A stretch of 64,000 nt of DNA from JBGPGW01 sp046349515 (lineage in GTDB: Bacteria; Pseudomonadota; Alphaproteobacteria; CADEGL01): NCBI GenBank assembly GCA_046349515.1, contig JAXMCE010000002.1, positions 310,001 to 374,000 of the forward strand, read 5' to 3'. This document shows positions 24,793-33,121 of this stretch, piece after piece (position 1 is the first letter of the stretch; each line of letters opens with the position of its first letter). The notes beneath the pieces are model-generated. The model was not told the DNA's origin. It ran no database searches and saw nothing but the letters and a program-made list of their open reading frames with translations. The translations under genes and the position numbers were made by a program.

Positions 24793-25581
24793 TCAAGGGC
24801 GGAGGCGCCGAACCCTCTCCAGCGCCGCCGCGAGCGCGGCCTCCCATGTCTCGCCGAACTGTCCCGCGCGCAGTACCCCGTAGGCCGCCTCGGCCACGCC
24901 GCCCTTGGTCACGAGCGTTTCGATGAGCTTCTCGCGGGGCCCGTCCTTGGCCCCGGCCATCATCGTGGCCGCCGATTCGAAATGACCCGCGGCGAGGCGG
25001 CGCGCTGTCTCCCGGTTGAGGCCGGCGGCCTCGGCCCAATCCGCCGTCCGGCTCACGAGGTCGTGGCACAGCGTGTAGGCGACAGCCACCGCGGTCGCGA
25101 TTTCGAATGCGTCCTCGTCCTGCAAAGCGAGGACATGGCCGAATCGAGCCAGCGCTTGGTTCGCGCGCTCATGCGTTGGATAGACGACGGTCGGGCTCGC
25201 GCCGATCGCGGCCGAGGTCATGGGCATGGCGCGCACGATTGTCGGGACCCCGTCCGTCGCCACCGCAAGATCGACGATCGGCACGCCGGCGCAGGCCGAG
25301 ATCAACACGTGGCTCCCGCGCCACGGCAATCCCTCGACCGCCTCAACCGCCTGCGGCGGCCGCACGCAAAGGAAAATGACATTGGAGCGCGCGACAACCT
25401 CGGCGTTATCGGCGGCCACGGCGACGCCCAACTCGGCGGCCAGCGGCCGGACCTCGCGACCGCGCGGCGCCAGGACAATTTCGTCCGGCGCAAGACCCGA
25501 GCGAGCGAGGCCACGGACGAGCGCGGCGCCGAAATGTCCGACGCCAATCACGCCAACCCGCGTCTCCGAGCCGAAACCCAT
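24793..25581 (-). CDS. Pyrroline-5-carboxylate reductase-family protein
   Basis: A 262-residue protein with the ProC layout: an N-terminal Rossmann motif VGVIGVGHFGAALVRGL, the LCVRPPQAVEAV strand, ISACAGVPI, MPMTSAAIGA and the C-terminal helical domain with LVTKGGVAEAAYGVL, matching the ProC signature region TPGGxTxxAL in a divergent form. ProC makes proline from pyrroline-5-carboxylate. The changes in the signature suggest a paralogue rather than the housekeeping ProC. The start ATG 25581 was taken as annotated by the longest frame. Confidence 0.8.
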   Translation of the reverse strand: MGFGSETRVGVIGVGHFGAALVRGLARSGLAPDEIVLAPRGREVRPLAAELGVAVAADNAEVVARSNVIFLCVRPPQAVEAVEGLPWRGSHVLISACAGVPIVDLAVATDGVPTIVRAMPMTSAAIGASPTVVYPTHERANQALARFGHVLALQDEDAFEIATAVAVAYTLCHDLVSRTADWAEAAGLNRETARRLAAGHFESAATMMAGAKDGPREKLIETLVTKGGVAEAAYGVLRAGQFGETWEAALAAALERVRRLRP

Positions 25582-25785
25582 GTGTCGAGTTCAACCCATC
25601 ATGCCCGGGCGCGAGCGAGGCGGCGCCCGCCGGGAGGGCTCATCGAAGGAAACGGGGACGGTGATGGCACATGCGCCGAGAGTGGACATCGGGTGAGACT
25701 ACCAGCACCATCCGACCGTCGCCACTTGCGGCCGGCCGGGCCTTCTTGCAGAGTCGACGCCTTCGCGCCCGAGAGGAGGCTGCCG

Positions 25786-26721
25786 ATGCTCGAGAATCCC
25801 ATACCCTGGCCCAACGGTGCGCGGTGCGCGGTCGCGATCACCTGGGACGTCGATTGCGACAGCGGCCTCAATTATTACAACCCCGATCGCGCCGACAACC
25901 TGGTCGCGTCCCAGTCCCAGACCCGTTACGACTCCGCCGTCGCCGTGCCGCGGATCGTGAAGCTCCTGAAGAACCTTGGCATGCGCCAGACCTTCTTCAT
26001 TCCCGGCTGGTGCATCGAGAAATTCCCGGCCACGATGGACGCCATCCTCGAAGGCGGCCACGAGCTGGCGCTCCACGGCTATCTCCACGAGCGGCCGAAC
26101 GAGCTATCGCCCGAGGACGAGCTCTATTGCCTCCGGCGCGGAATCGAGGCATTCCGCCGCCATACCGGCGTCCATCCGCGCGGCTGGCGCGCGCCCAGTT
26201 TTGCCTTCTCGAAACACTCGCTTGCCTATCTCGTCGCCGAGGGTTTCATCTACGATTCGTCCCTCATGGGCGATGACATCCCCTACATGCTGAAGCACAA
26301 GACCGGCAACCTCATCGAGCTGCCGACAGAATGGTGCCTCGACGACTGGCCGCATTACGTGCACAACCGCGACTTCCGGCACCAGATGCCGATCTCGCCG
26401 CCGAGCCGGGCGATCGAAGTGTTCCGTGCCGAGTTCGACGCGGCCTGGCGGCACGGCGCGCTGTGGAACAGCGTCTGGCATCCGTTCGTGAGCGGGCGTC
26501 TCTCCCGTCTCGATGCCGTCGCCGGCCTCATCGAGCATATGCAGTCCAAGGGCCAGGTATGGTTCACGACGCTCGGCGGCGTCGCGGAGCACGTGCAGAG
26601 CCTCATCGCGGCAGGGACATGGAAGCCGCGCGAGGAAGCGATGCCGCATTACGAGAGTCCCATTCCGGAACTGGCCCGAGAGCCGACGAGCGGCCCCCTG
26701 CTCCGCAAGAGCGGCACGTAA
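25786..26721 (+). CDS. Polysaccharide deacetylase-family (NodB-like) hydrolase
   Basis: A 311-residue protein of the NodB homology/CE4 superfamily. It begins WPNGARCAVAITWDVDCDSG, giving the first metal/catalytic Asp pair (WDVD), then ATFFIPGW in modified form (QTFFIPGWCIEKFP), the His pair HELALHGYLHE (H-x3-H) and RGWRAPSFAFSKHSL. It is like the PuuE/allantoinase-type and peptidoglycan deacetylase-type cytoplasmic members, with no signal peptide. The start ATG 25786 follows GAGAGGAGG; the frame runs upstream to 24982 only as a shadow of the reductase gene. First of three same-strand genes with two oxygenases; substrate probably a small amide, not a polymer. Confidence 0.87.
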   Translation: MLENPIPWPNGARCAVAITWDVDCDSGLNYYNPDRADNLVASQSQTRYDSAVAVPRIVKLLKNLGMRQTFFIPGWCIEKFPATMDAILEGGHELALHGYLHERPNELSPEDELYCLRRGIEAFRRHTGVHPRGWRAPSFAFSKHSLAYLVAEGFIYDSSLMGDDIPYMLKHKTGNLIELPTEWCLDDWPHYVHNRDFRHQMPISPPSRAIEVFRAEFDAAWRHGALWNSVWHPFVSGRLSRLDAVAGLIEHMQSKGQVWFTTLGGVAEHVQSLIAAGTWKPREEAMPHYESPIPELAREPTSGPLLRKSGT

Positions 26722-26776
26722 TTGGCCGGCGATTCGCGAGCGATTCTTCCCTGAGCATTCGTCGAGGATGTGCGCC

Positions 26777-27601
26777 ATGCCGAAGCTTCTCACCCAAGAG
26801 GCGGTGACACAGTTCAACGGACGGGGATATTTCTCCCCCGTCGCCGTTCTTTCGCCCGAGGAAATGGAGCGCAGCCGACGGGCGCTCGCGGCCTTCGAGG
26901 CGCACGAGGGCGGCAAACTCAAAGGTGCGGTGCGCAACAAGTCGCACCTGTTCTTGAAGTGGCTCCATGACCTGGCCTGCCATCCCAAGGTCTTGGATGC
27001 CGTCGAGGATCTGATCGGCCCGAACATTCTCCTCTACCACGCCCAGTGGTTCATCAAGGAGCCGCGGACGCCCAACTTCGTTTCTCTCCATCAGGACTCC
27101 GCCTACTGGGCCCTCGACAAACCCCAGGGACTGTCGGCCTGGATCGCGTTTGAGGATTGCGACAGCGAGAACGGCTGCATGCGCGTCCTACCCGGCACGC
27201 ACACGGTGGCCTTGCGCCACGAAGACCGGATCGCGCCCGACAACATGCTGTGGCGAGGGCAGACCGTGGCCGAGACGCTCGATGAATCGAAGGCCGTCGA
27301 GATGCCGCTCAAGGCCGGCGAGATGTCGCTTCACCACGCGCGGATCGTCCACGGATCGGGCCCCAACCGCTCCACGCGCCGGCGGATCGGCTATTCGCTT
27401 CGCTACATTCCGACCCATGTGGCGCGCACCGGCCCCCGCGACAGCGCCATGCTGGTGCGCGGCGTCGACGAGTACCACTACTTCGATCCGGAACCGGCCC
27501 CGAAGGCGGACTACGACCCGGCCGCCGTCGCGTTCCATGCCGAGGTCAATCGCCGATTCATGGAGCACTACACCGCGGCCAAGCCCGAACTCGTGGCCTG
27601 A
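26777..27601 (+). CDS. Phytanoyl-CoA dioxygenase-family Fe(II)/2OG oxygenase
   Basis: A 274-residue non-heme iron oxygenase of the PhyH family. The facial triad is visible: H-x-D in SLHQDSAYW and the distal His in RIVHGSGPNRS, with the downstream Arg of the 2-oxoglutarate site in RRRIGYSLRYIP. ENGCMRVLPGTH is the typical PhyH loop. The start at ATG 26777 has GAGG nine bases upstream; ATG 26768 is possible. It lies 55 bases after the deacetylase gene and 11 before another oxygenase. Substrate unknown; close relatives hydroxylate amino acid or small-acid metabolites. Confidence 0.88.
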   Translation: MPKLLTQEAVTQFNGRGYFSPVAVLSPEEMERSRRALAAFEAHEGGKLKGAVRNKSHLFLKWLHDLACHPKVLDAVEDLIGPNILLYHAQWFIKEPRTPNFVSLHQDSAYWALDKPQGLSAWIAFEDCDSENGCMRVLPGTHTVALRHEDRIAPDNMLWRGQTVAETLDESKAVEMPLKAGEMSLHHARIVHGSGPNRSTRRRIGYSLRYIPTHVARTGPRDSAMLVRGVDEYHYFDPEPAPKADYDPAAVAFHAEVNRRFMEHYTAAKPELVA

Positions 27602-27612
27602 GGAGAGGAAGC

Positions 27613-28419
27613 ATGGCGCGCGCGTGGCGGTCGAAGGACGAAGCCGAACTCAGCGGAGCGACGCTTCGAGCGCTCTTCGACAACGAGATTCCGGCGATTC
27701 GGATCAAGGGCTTCGCGAGCCAGGACGAGTGCCGGCGGTTCGCCGAGGCCGTGACGGATGCCGAGCAGCACCCGATCGTCTTTTCTTCGAAGACAGGCGA
27801 GGCCCTCTCCAAGCCCAAGATCGGCTATATCGGCATTTTCCAGCATTACTACCGGCACAGGGACAAGAGCACCTATTTCGCGGACGTGCCGGCGGCTTCC
27901 GCCCAGCTTCGTGCGATCGTTGCGCGCTCCTTCGACCCCGTGACACGCATGCGGGACATCCTCCGTCGCCACAGCGGCCGTCCGGTCGATGTTGCGGACG
28001 AAGGTGAGGGCTACGGCCCCTACTACGCGGGCATTATCCGCACGATGACGATTGGCGCCGATCTCCACTGCGACTATCACGCTTACTATGCGCGCAGCTA
28101 CCGGATCGGGCGCATCAACGCGCAGATCGGCTGGAACATCTATGCCTCGGGGCGCGGCGTCGGCGGCGAGCTCATCATCTACAACAACCCGTGGACGCCC
28201 GAGGTCAAAGGCGACGAGATTCCTGAAAGCTTCCCGCTCCCGCGCAGCACGACCGAAGGCGCCGAGCGGCACGTCGTGCCGATAACGGCGGGCGATGTGG
28301 TGTTGTTCAACACGCGCAACCCGCACGAAATTCTGCCCATCAAAGGCGACGAGCCGCGCATCTCCCTCGGCACGTTCCTCGGCCGCCTGCCGGACGACAA
28401 TCTCCTCATGTGGTCCTAG
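27613..28419 (+). CDS. 2-oxoglutarate/Fe(II) oxygenase (prolyl hydroxylase-like)
   Basis: A 268-residue 2OG oxygenase-like protein. The iron ligands are probably the H-C-D pair in LHCDYHAYYAR and the distal His of NTRNPHEILPI, with the basic 2OG-binding residue in EPRISLGTFLG. GELIIYNNPW is the conserved strand of the jelly roll. It follows the PhyH gene by 11 bases with GAGGAGAGG as ribosome site, so the two oxygenases and the deacetylase gene form one transcription unit. The substrate is not identifiable. Confidence 0.82.
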   Translation: MARAWRSKDEAELSGATLRALFDNEIPAIRIKGFASQDECRRFAEAVTDAEQHPIVFSSKTGEALSKPKIGYIGIFQHYYRHRDKSTYFADVPAASAQLRAIVARSFDPVTRMRDILRRHSGRPVDVADEGEGYGPYYAGIIRTMTIGADLHCDYHAYYARSYRIGRINAQIGWNIYASGRGVGGELIIYNNPWTPEVKGDEIPESFPLPRSTTEGAERHVVPITAGDVVLFNTRNPHEILPIKGDEPRISLGTFLGRLPDDNLLMWS

Positions 28420-28495
28420 CCTGACCGACTACGGGCCGCGCTGGCCGATGCACGGCCCGCGACGCCAAGCGGCGTGAAGGCCAGGGCGCCTTCGC

Positions 28496-30193
28496 CTAGC
28501 GGCCCGCGCGGATCGCGTCGGCGATCTTCTCGCCGATCATCATGGTCGTCACATTGGTGTTGGCGCGCACGATCACCGGCATGGCCGAGGCGTCGACGAC
28601 GCGAAGGCCCTCGACACCGAAGACCCGGCACTGGGAATCGACGACCGCCATCGGATCGTCCGGCTGGCCGATCCGGCACGTCCCCGACGGATGGAAGAAT
28701 CCGGTCGCATTGGCGCGGATCCAGGATTCGAGCGTCGCGGGATCCGCGAGAACTTCGTTCGCATCGGCCCCCGGCGCGATCACGTGACGGAGAAGCCAGC
28801 GCCTGACCGGACTCTCGAGGAGAGCGTCCGCGATCGAGGCCGCGATGCCGTTCACGGCCGAAAGCCGATTGAGCCGCCGCACGCGCTCGGAGAAGCTCGC
28901 GAGCACCGCACCGTGGATGAGCGCGCGCGGCTCTGGTTCCGCGAGAAGCGCGAAAGCCAGCTCCAGCCCCTCCTTGATGCGCTGGTAGTCGCGCGCATCG
29001 GACAGGATGTCGAACTCGACGTCCGGCTCGGCGTACGGATCCGGCGAGCGAAGCTGGAGCCGCCCGCGCGAGAAGGGCTGGTTGAGGCCGACGATGAAGG
29101 CGCCGAAGCGCTCGCCCAGCGCATGCCAGGACGATTTGTTCTGGAAGGCGATGTACATGTCGGAGGGGCCGCAGCCAGGGACACCCGAGGAGTAGCGGAG
29201 TCCGAGATTGGCGGCGGAGCGGAGCGCGCGACTTTGCTGGCCTCGACGCGAGAGCACCGGCGCCAAGGTGACGGTCGGATGCTCCTGAAGGTTTTGCCCG
29301 ACTCCCGGACGGTCCGCGACGATGGTGATGCCCAACCCGCGCAAAGCCTCGGCAGGACCGATGCCCGCGCGCATCAAGAGGCCCGGCGAGTGCAGCGCTC
29401 CGGCTGAGACGATCACCTCGCGTGCGGCGTATCGCACTCTGTTCCCGTTCCGCTTCGCGACGACACCCGTCACTTGCGAACCGGAGAGCGCGAGACCCTC
29501 CACATGGGTCTCGGTGAAGATCGTCAGGTTCGCGCGCCGGCGCACGTCGGCCGTGAGATACCCGATGGCAGCCGAGACCCGGTGGCTCGGACGGTTTGTC
29601 ATCGGCACGGCCACGTAGCCGTCCCGCGGCAGGTCGTTCATGTCCGCGACGTAGTGGTACTGGCGGCGTTCGAGCGCCGCTTCGAGCGCGCGGCACATGG
29701 GCGGCCAGTTCTCGCGCGGATTGCGGCGCAACGGGATGGGGCCGCCTTTGCCGTGAAGCGGCCCATCAAAATCGAGATCGGATTCGAGCTTTCGATAGTA
29801 GGGCAGCACGTCGTCCCAGCTCCAACCGGCCGCTCCCATCGCGACCCAGCGAGAGAAATCTTCGGGAAACCCGCGGGGGCCGACCATGGCGTTGACGGCC
29901 GAGCCTCCGCCCAAGATGCGCGCTTGCTCGAAGAAGACAGGGGGAGCCGAGCCGCGATGGCGCGCGGCCTGCCAATGGACGCGCATCGCGGGCCACAGGT
30001 TCTTGGGGTTGTGCGCAGCCGTATAGAAGATATCGAGCACGTCCCGCGGTTCGGCACCCGGCGGCGTGTCGCGGCCGGCCTCGAGCAGAAGCACGCGGCG
30101 CTGGCTGTCTTCCGAAAGGCGGCTTGCGAGAACCGAGCCCGCCGAGCCGCCGCCCACGATGATGACGTCGTACGAGGATGCCGCGTCGTTCAT
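28496..30193 (-). CDS. GMC-family FAD-dependent oxidoreductase
   Basis: A 565-residue alcohol/choline dehydrogenase-type flavoprotein. Seen: YDVIIVGGGSAGSVLASRL (FAD motif), ARILGGGSAVNAMVGPRG (signature 1), VSAGALHSPGLLMRAGIGPA (signature 2) and the C-terminal GFFHPSGTCRIG plus VRANTNVTTMMIGE. The start was set at ATG 30193 giving MNDAASSYDVIIVGGG; the same frame runs upstream to 31726 only as a shadow of the adjacent gene. It is the last gene of an apparent minus-strand operon with the FAD protein, the M24 protein and the class I aminotransferase. Only distantly similar in reading to the GMC at 18935, so not a recent copy. Confidence 0.9.
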   Translation of the reverse strand: MNDAASSYDVIIVGGGSAGSVLASRLSEDSQRRVLLLEAGRDTPPGAEPRDVLDIFYTAAHNPKNLWPAMRVHWQAARHRGSAPPVFFEQARILGGGSAVNAMVGPRGFPEDFSRWVAMGAAGWSWDDVLPYYRKLESDLDFDGPLHGKGGPIPLRRNPRENWPPMCRALEAALERRQYHYVADMNDLPRDGYVAVPMTNRPSHRVSAAIGYLTADVRRRANLTIFTETHVEGLALSGSQVTGVVAKRNGNRVRYAAREVIVSAGALHSPGLLMRAGIGPAEALRGLGITIVADRPGVGQNLQEHPTVTLAPVLSRRGQQSRALRSAANLGLRYSSGVPGCGPSDMYIAFQNKSSWHALGERFGAFIVGLNQPFSRGRLQLRSPDPYAEPDVEFDILSDARDYQRIKEGLELAFALLAEPEPRALIHGAVLASFSERVRRLNRLSAVNGIAASIADALLESPVRRWLLRHVIAPGADANEVLADPATLESWIRANATGFFHPSGTCRIGQPDDPMAVVDSQCRVFGVEGLRVVDASAMPVIVRANTNVTTMMIGEKIADAIRAGR

Positions 30194-30216
30194 GGCATCG
30201 ATGCGCCCCCTCGCCC

Positions 30217-31857
30217 TCAGCGGGAAAAGCGCCGATCGAGGAGAGTCTGGACCTTGGCCATACCCTCCTGGAGGTCGCTCAACGCCTGGTGCGCGCCATT
30301 GTGCCCGGGCAAGCCTGAAACCGTGCCGCCCGGCCAGGCGCCGGAGCCGCAGAGATAAAGACCGCCTATGGGCGTGCGGTAGTCGGAGAGCTCCGGCAGC
30401 GGCCGGAAGCCGAACATCCGTCCCGGCACCATGTCGCCATGGACGACGTTGGCCTCGAGCATGCCGAACTCCCGCTCGATGTCGGCCGGACTCCAGTATC
30501 GGCGGTCGATCACGATATCCTTGAGGTTCGGGATGAACGCGCTGAGCATATCGATGCAGCGGTCGCCGTAACGGTCGCGCTCCAAGGCCCAATCGCCTTC
30601 CTTCAGGTGATAGGGCACGTACCACATGTTGACGCTCATCACCTGCTTGCCCTTGGGCGCCAGCGACGGATCCGCGACCGACGGCGTCAGTCCCCACATC
30701 ATCGGGAAATCGTGGAGCTCGCCGCGCTTGGCGGCCTCGTAGCCGCGATCCATGTAGTCCATCGTTGGCGCGATGCGGAACTGACAACCCGCCATGGCCC
30801 GCGCCTCCTCGTCGTCCCCTGCGGCGGCGAAGCGCGGCAGCCCGTCGAGCGCCAAGACCATCTTGAAGGCCGAGCCGCGCATGACGAGACGCCCGAGCCG
30901 ATCGGCCATCGACGACGGCAGAAGCGTCCGCGGCACCAGGTCGAGGAGGGTCGTCTTCGGATTGAGATTCGAGAGGACGATGTCGGCGTCGTGCTCCTCG
31001 CCGTCGGCGAGCGCGACGCCAGTCACCCGGCCGTCCCGCGTCTTGATGTGGTCGACCGCGGCGCCCGTCCGGATCGTGACGCCAAGGGCCGCGAGCGACC
31101 GTTCCATCGCACGCGCGATCGAACCCATGCCGCCCAAGGGCAATCCTGTCGAGCCCCGCAACGGCTGCTTTCGCGGATCGTGCTCGGCCGCGATGCTCCC
31201 CGAGGCAAGCGACATGGGGCGCTGCAGCAGCATGCACGGCGTGCCAGGCGTCGATGGGCCCACGAGGTTGCTCATGACAGCCAGAGCCGCGACGAGCGCC
31301 TTGATCTCGTCCGATTCGAATCGCGCGTCGACGAAGTCCCTGATGCTGCCGAACATCACTTCGGCGAAGGCCGCCTCGTCTTCGGGCGAGACCATCCGCG
31401 CCATGAGGTCCGAGAATTTCGGCGGCGGGCAGAACAGGGAAACGCCGAGCTTGGCGCCAAAGGCGTTGAAGAAATCGAAAAGCGCGTAGTAGGCCACGAC
31501 GTCCTTCGCCGAGAACTTGGCGAGCTCCCTCTCCGTTCGACCTCGCTCCCGCCAGCCGACGAAGGCGCGATCGCCATCGAAGGGCTGCACGACCGTCGGG
31601 TCCGCCTTGACGAATGCGAGGCCGTGCCGCTCGAGGTCCATGTCGAGCACGATCTTGGGCTCGAGCGAGCCGGGCGAATTCGTGATCGCGCCGTGATAGC
31701 CCGGGAAGAACTCGATGGCGGCACAAGGCCCGCCGACGACGGGTCGGCGCTCGAGCACGGTGACGTCGAGGCCGGCGCGCGCGAGATAGAAGGCGGCCAC
31801 GAGGCCGTTGTGGCCGCCGCCGACGATGACCGCCTTCACGCGATCAGCCGCGGCCAT
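30217..31857 (-). CDS. Phytoene desaturase-like FAD-dependent oxidoreductase (PYROXD2/CrtI-related)
   Basis: A 546-residue flavoprotein of the phytoene dehydrogenase-related group. Seen: VKAVIVGGGHNGLVAAFYLARAGLDVTVLERR, GGPCAAIEFFPGYHG, LPLGGMGSIARAMERSL, and the C-terminal LYLCGSGAWPGGTVSGLPGHN typical of this family. No carotenoid genes are near, so the substrate is unlikely to be phytoene; members of this branch are widespread and mostly uncharacterised amine or lipid-like oxidases. The start at ATG 31857 follows GGTGAG; a GTG at 31869 is the alternative. It is 24 bases upstream of the GMC gene, strongly suggesting co-expression. Confidence 0.88.
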   Translation of the reverse strand: MAAADRVKAVIVGGGHNGLVAAFYLARAGLDVTVLERRPVVGGPCAAIEFFPGYHGAITNSPGSLEPKIVLDMDLERHGLAFVKADPTVVQPFDGDRAFVGWRERGRTERELAKFSAKDVVAYYALFDFFNAFGAKLGVSLFCPPPKFSDLMARMVSPEDEAAFAEVMFGSIRDFVDARFESDEIKALVAALAVMSNLVGPSTPGTPCMLLQRPMSLASGSIAAEHDPRKQPLRGSTGLPLGGMGSIARAMERSLAALGVTIRTGAAVDHIKTRDGRVTGVALADGEEHDADIVLSNLNPKTTLLDLVPRTLLPSSMADRLGRLVMRGSAFKMVLALDGLPRFAAAGDDEEARAMAGCQFRIAPTMDYMDRGYEAAKRGELHDFPMMWGLTPSVADPSLAPKGKQVMSVNMWYVPYHLKEGDWALERDRYGDRCIDMLSAFIPNLKDIVIDRRYWSPADIEREFGMLEANVVHGDMVPGRMFGFRPLPELSDYRTPIGGLYLCGSGAWPGGTVSGLPGHNGAHQALSDLQEGMAKVQTLLDRRFSR

Positions 31858-31900
31858 GGGCGATCTCACCGAACGGACGTGGCATCATGGCGAGGCGAAC

Positions 31901-33067
31901 TCAGCGCCGGATGACCGGCCGCGGCATGGTCGTGAGCAACTCATGTCCCGTCGCCGTCACGAGCACCGTGTCCGTGCAGCCGACGGCACCCACGCCCGGA
32001 ACGAGCACGATCGGCACGAGGTGGAACACCATGCCGGGCTCGAGCCGGCGCGGATCGTTCGGCTTGATGTCCATGATGTGCCCTTCGCCGAGCCCGGGCG
32101 GGAAGGAGATGCCGAGGCCGTAGCCGCCGCGGTGTTGCCAATGGATGCCGAGCCCGGCCGCTTCGACGAGACCGCGCCCGGCCCGGTCGATCTCGCCCGA
32201 CGTCACACCGGGCCGCACCGCCTCGATCATGGCTTCGATCGCGCGCCCCATGAGGTCGGCCACGCGCGCAAGCTCTGGCTTGGGCGTGCCGATCGTCACG
32301 ACTCGCCCGATGCCGGCGTTGTAGCGCTTGATGGAGGCACCGATCTCGATCCAGACGTGGTCGGCGGGTTCGAGAACGTTCATCGCGTAGGTCGCATGGC
32401 CGACGGCCGAGCGTGCGCCCGCCGTCACGTAAGGCGGCGAGCCGGCATACTCGCTGCCCGCGCGGACGAGCCCGCCATAGACGGCGGCAGCCACGTCGTT
32501 CTCGGTCCTGCCTGCGATGCAAGCCTCCGCGCCATCGCGCATGCCGGCCGAGGCCGCCTCCGCCGCGCGGCGCAGATAGGCGATCTCCGCCGGCGACTTG
32601 ATCATGCGGCAGGCCTCGACGATGCCGCTCGCCGGCACGAATCTCGCCCCAGGCAACCGCGCGCGCAGCCGGTCGAGGGTCGCCGGCGGCAGAAAAACCG
32701 CCTGGTCCTCATAGCCGATCCGCGCGCGCTCGGCCCCGTAGCGGCGAATGCGTTCGGCCGTCGCCTCGGTCGGGTCGACGCCGTCCTCGACCGGCGCCCC
32801 GTCGCCGATCCAGGAATGGTGGTGCACATTGCCGAGCTCGAGCTTGCGCACGACGAAGCACGGCGCCGCATCGACGGGGATGAGAAGCGCCTGGTAGACG
32901 TGGTAGCCCGTCGTGTAGTAGCCGCTCACGTAATAGATATTCTCAGGCCCCGTGAGCAGGAGGAGGTCGACGCCGCGCTCGCGCATCCCGGCACGGATCT
33001 TCGCAAGGCGCCCCTCGAACTCGGCGACCGGGAACGGGATGTCGATCGTGGAAGCGTCTCGGGGCAT
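31901..33067 (-). CDS. DoeA-like M24-family protein lacking metal ligands
   Basis: A 388-residue protein with the creatinase/prolidase two-domain fold. The five metal ligands of M24 peptidases are all replaced: the D-x-G-A...SD pattern is IEIGASIKRYNAG, the HxH area is GYGLGISFPPGLGEG and the late Glu region is EPGMVFHLVPIVL. This is the pattern of ectoine hydrolase DoeA/EutD and creatinase-like non-metallo members, which hydrolyse cyclic amidine or C-N bonds rather than peptides. The N-terminal domain reads PENIYYVSGYYTTGYH. It lies 44 bases upstream of the flavoprotein gene and 55 downstream of the aminotransferase gene. True substrate unknown; ectoine would need doeB-like neighbours, which are not seen. 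Confidence 0.85.
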   Translation of the reverse strand: MPRDASTIDIPFPVAEFEGRLAKIRAGMRERGVDLLLLTGPENIYYVSGYYTTGYHVYQALLIPVDAAPCFVVRKLELGNVHHHSWIGDGAPVEDGVDPTEATAERIRRYGAERARIGYEDQAVFLPPATLDRLRARLPGARFVPASGIVEACRMIKSPAEIAYLRRAAEAASAGMRDGAEACIAGRTENDVAAAVYGGLVRAGSEYAGSPPYVTAGARSAVGHATYAMNVLEPADHVWIEIGASIKRYNAGIGRVVTIGTPKPELARVADLMGRAIEAMIEAVRPGVTSGEIDRAGRGLVEAAGLGIHWQHRGGYGLGISFPPGLGEGHIMDIKPNDPRRLEPGMVFHLVPIVLVPGVGAVGCTDTVLVTATGHELLTTMPRPVIRR

Positions 33068-33121
33068 GCCAGGACCTCAGAGCATCAAGAGACGGTGAGA
33101 TTTAGTTCGCACGAACCTCGC

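Noticed and set aside
28496..31726. A 1076-codon fused flavoprotein
   Set aside because: The GMC protein starts at ATG 30193; upstream codons are an out-of-frame shadow of the CrtI-like gene, not a real fusion.
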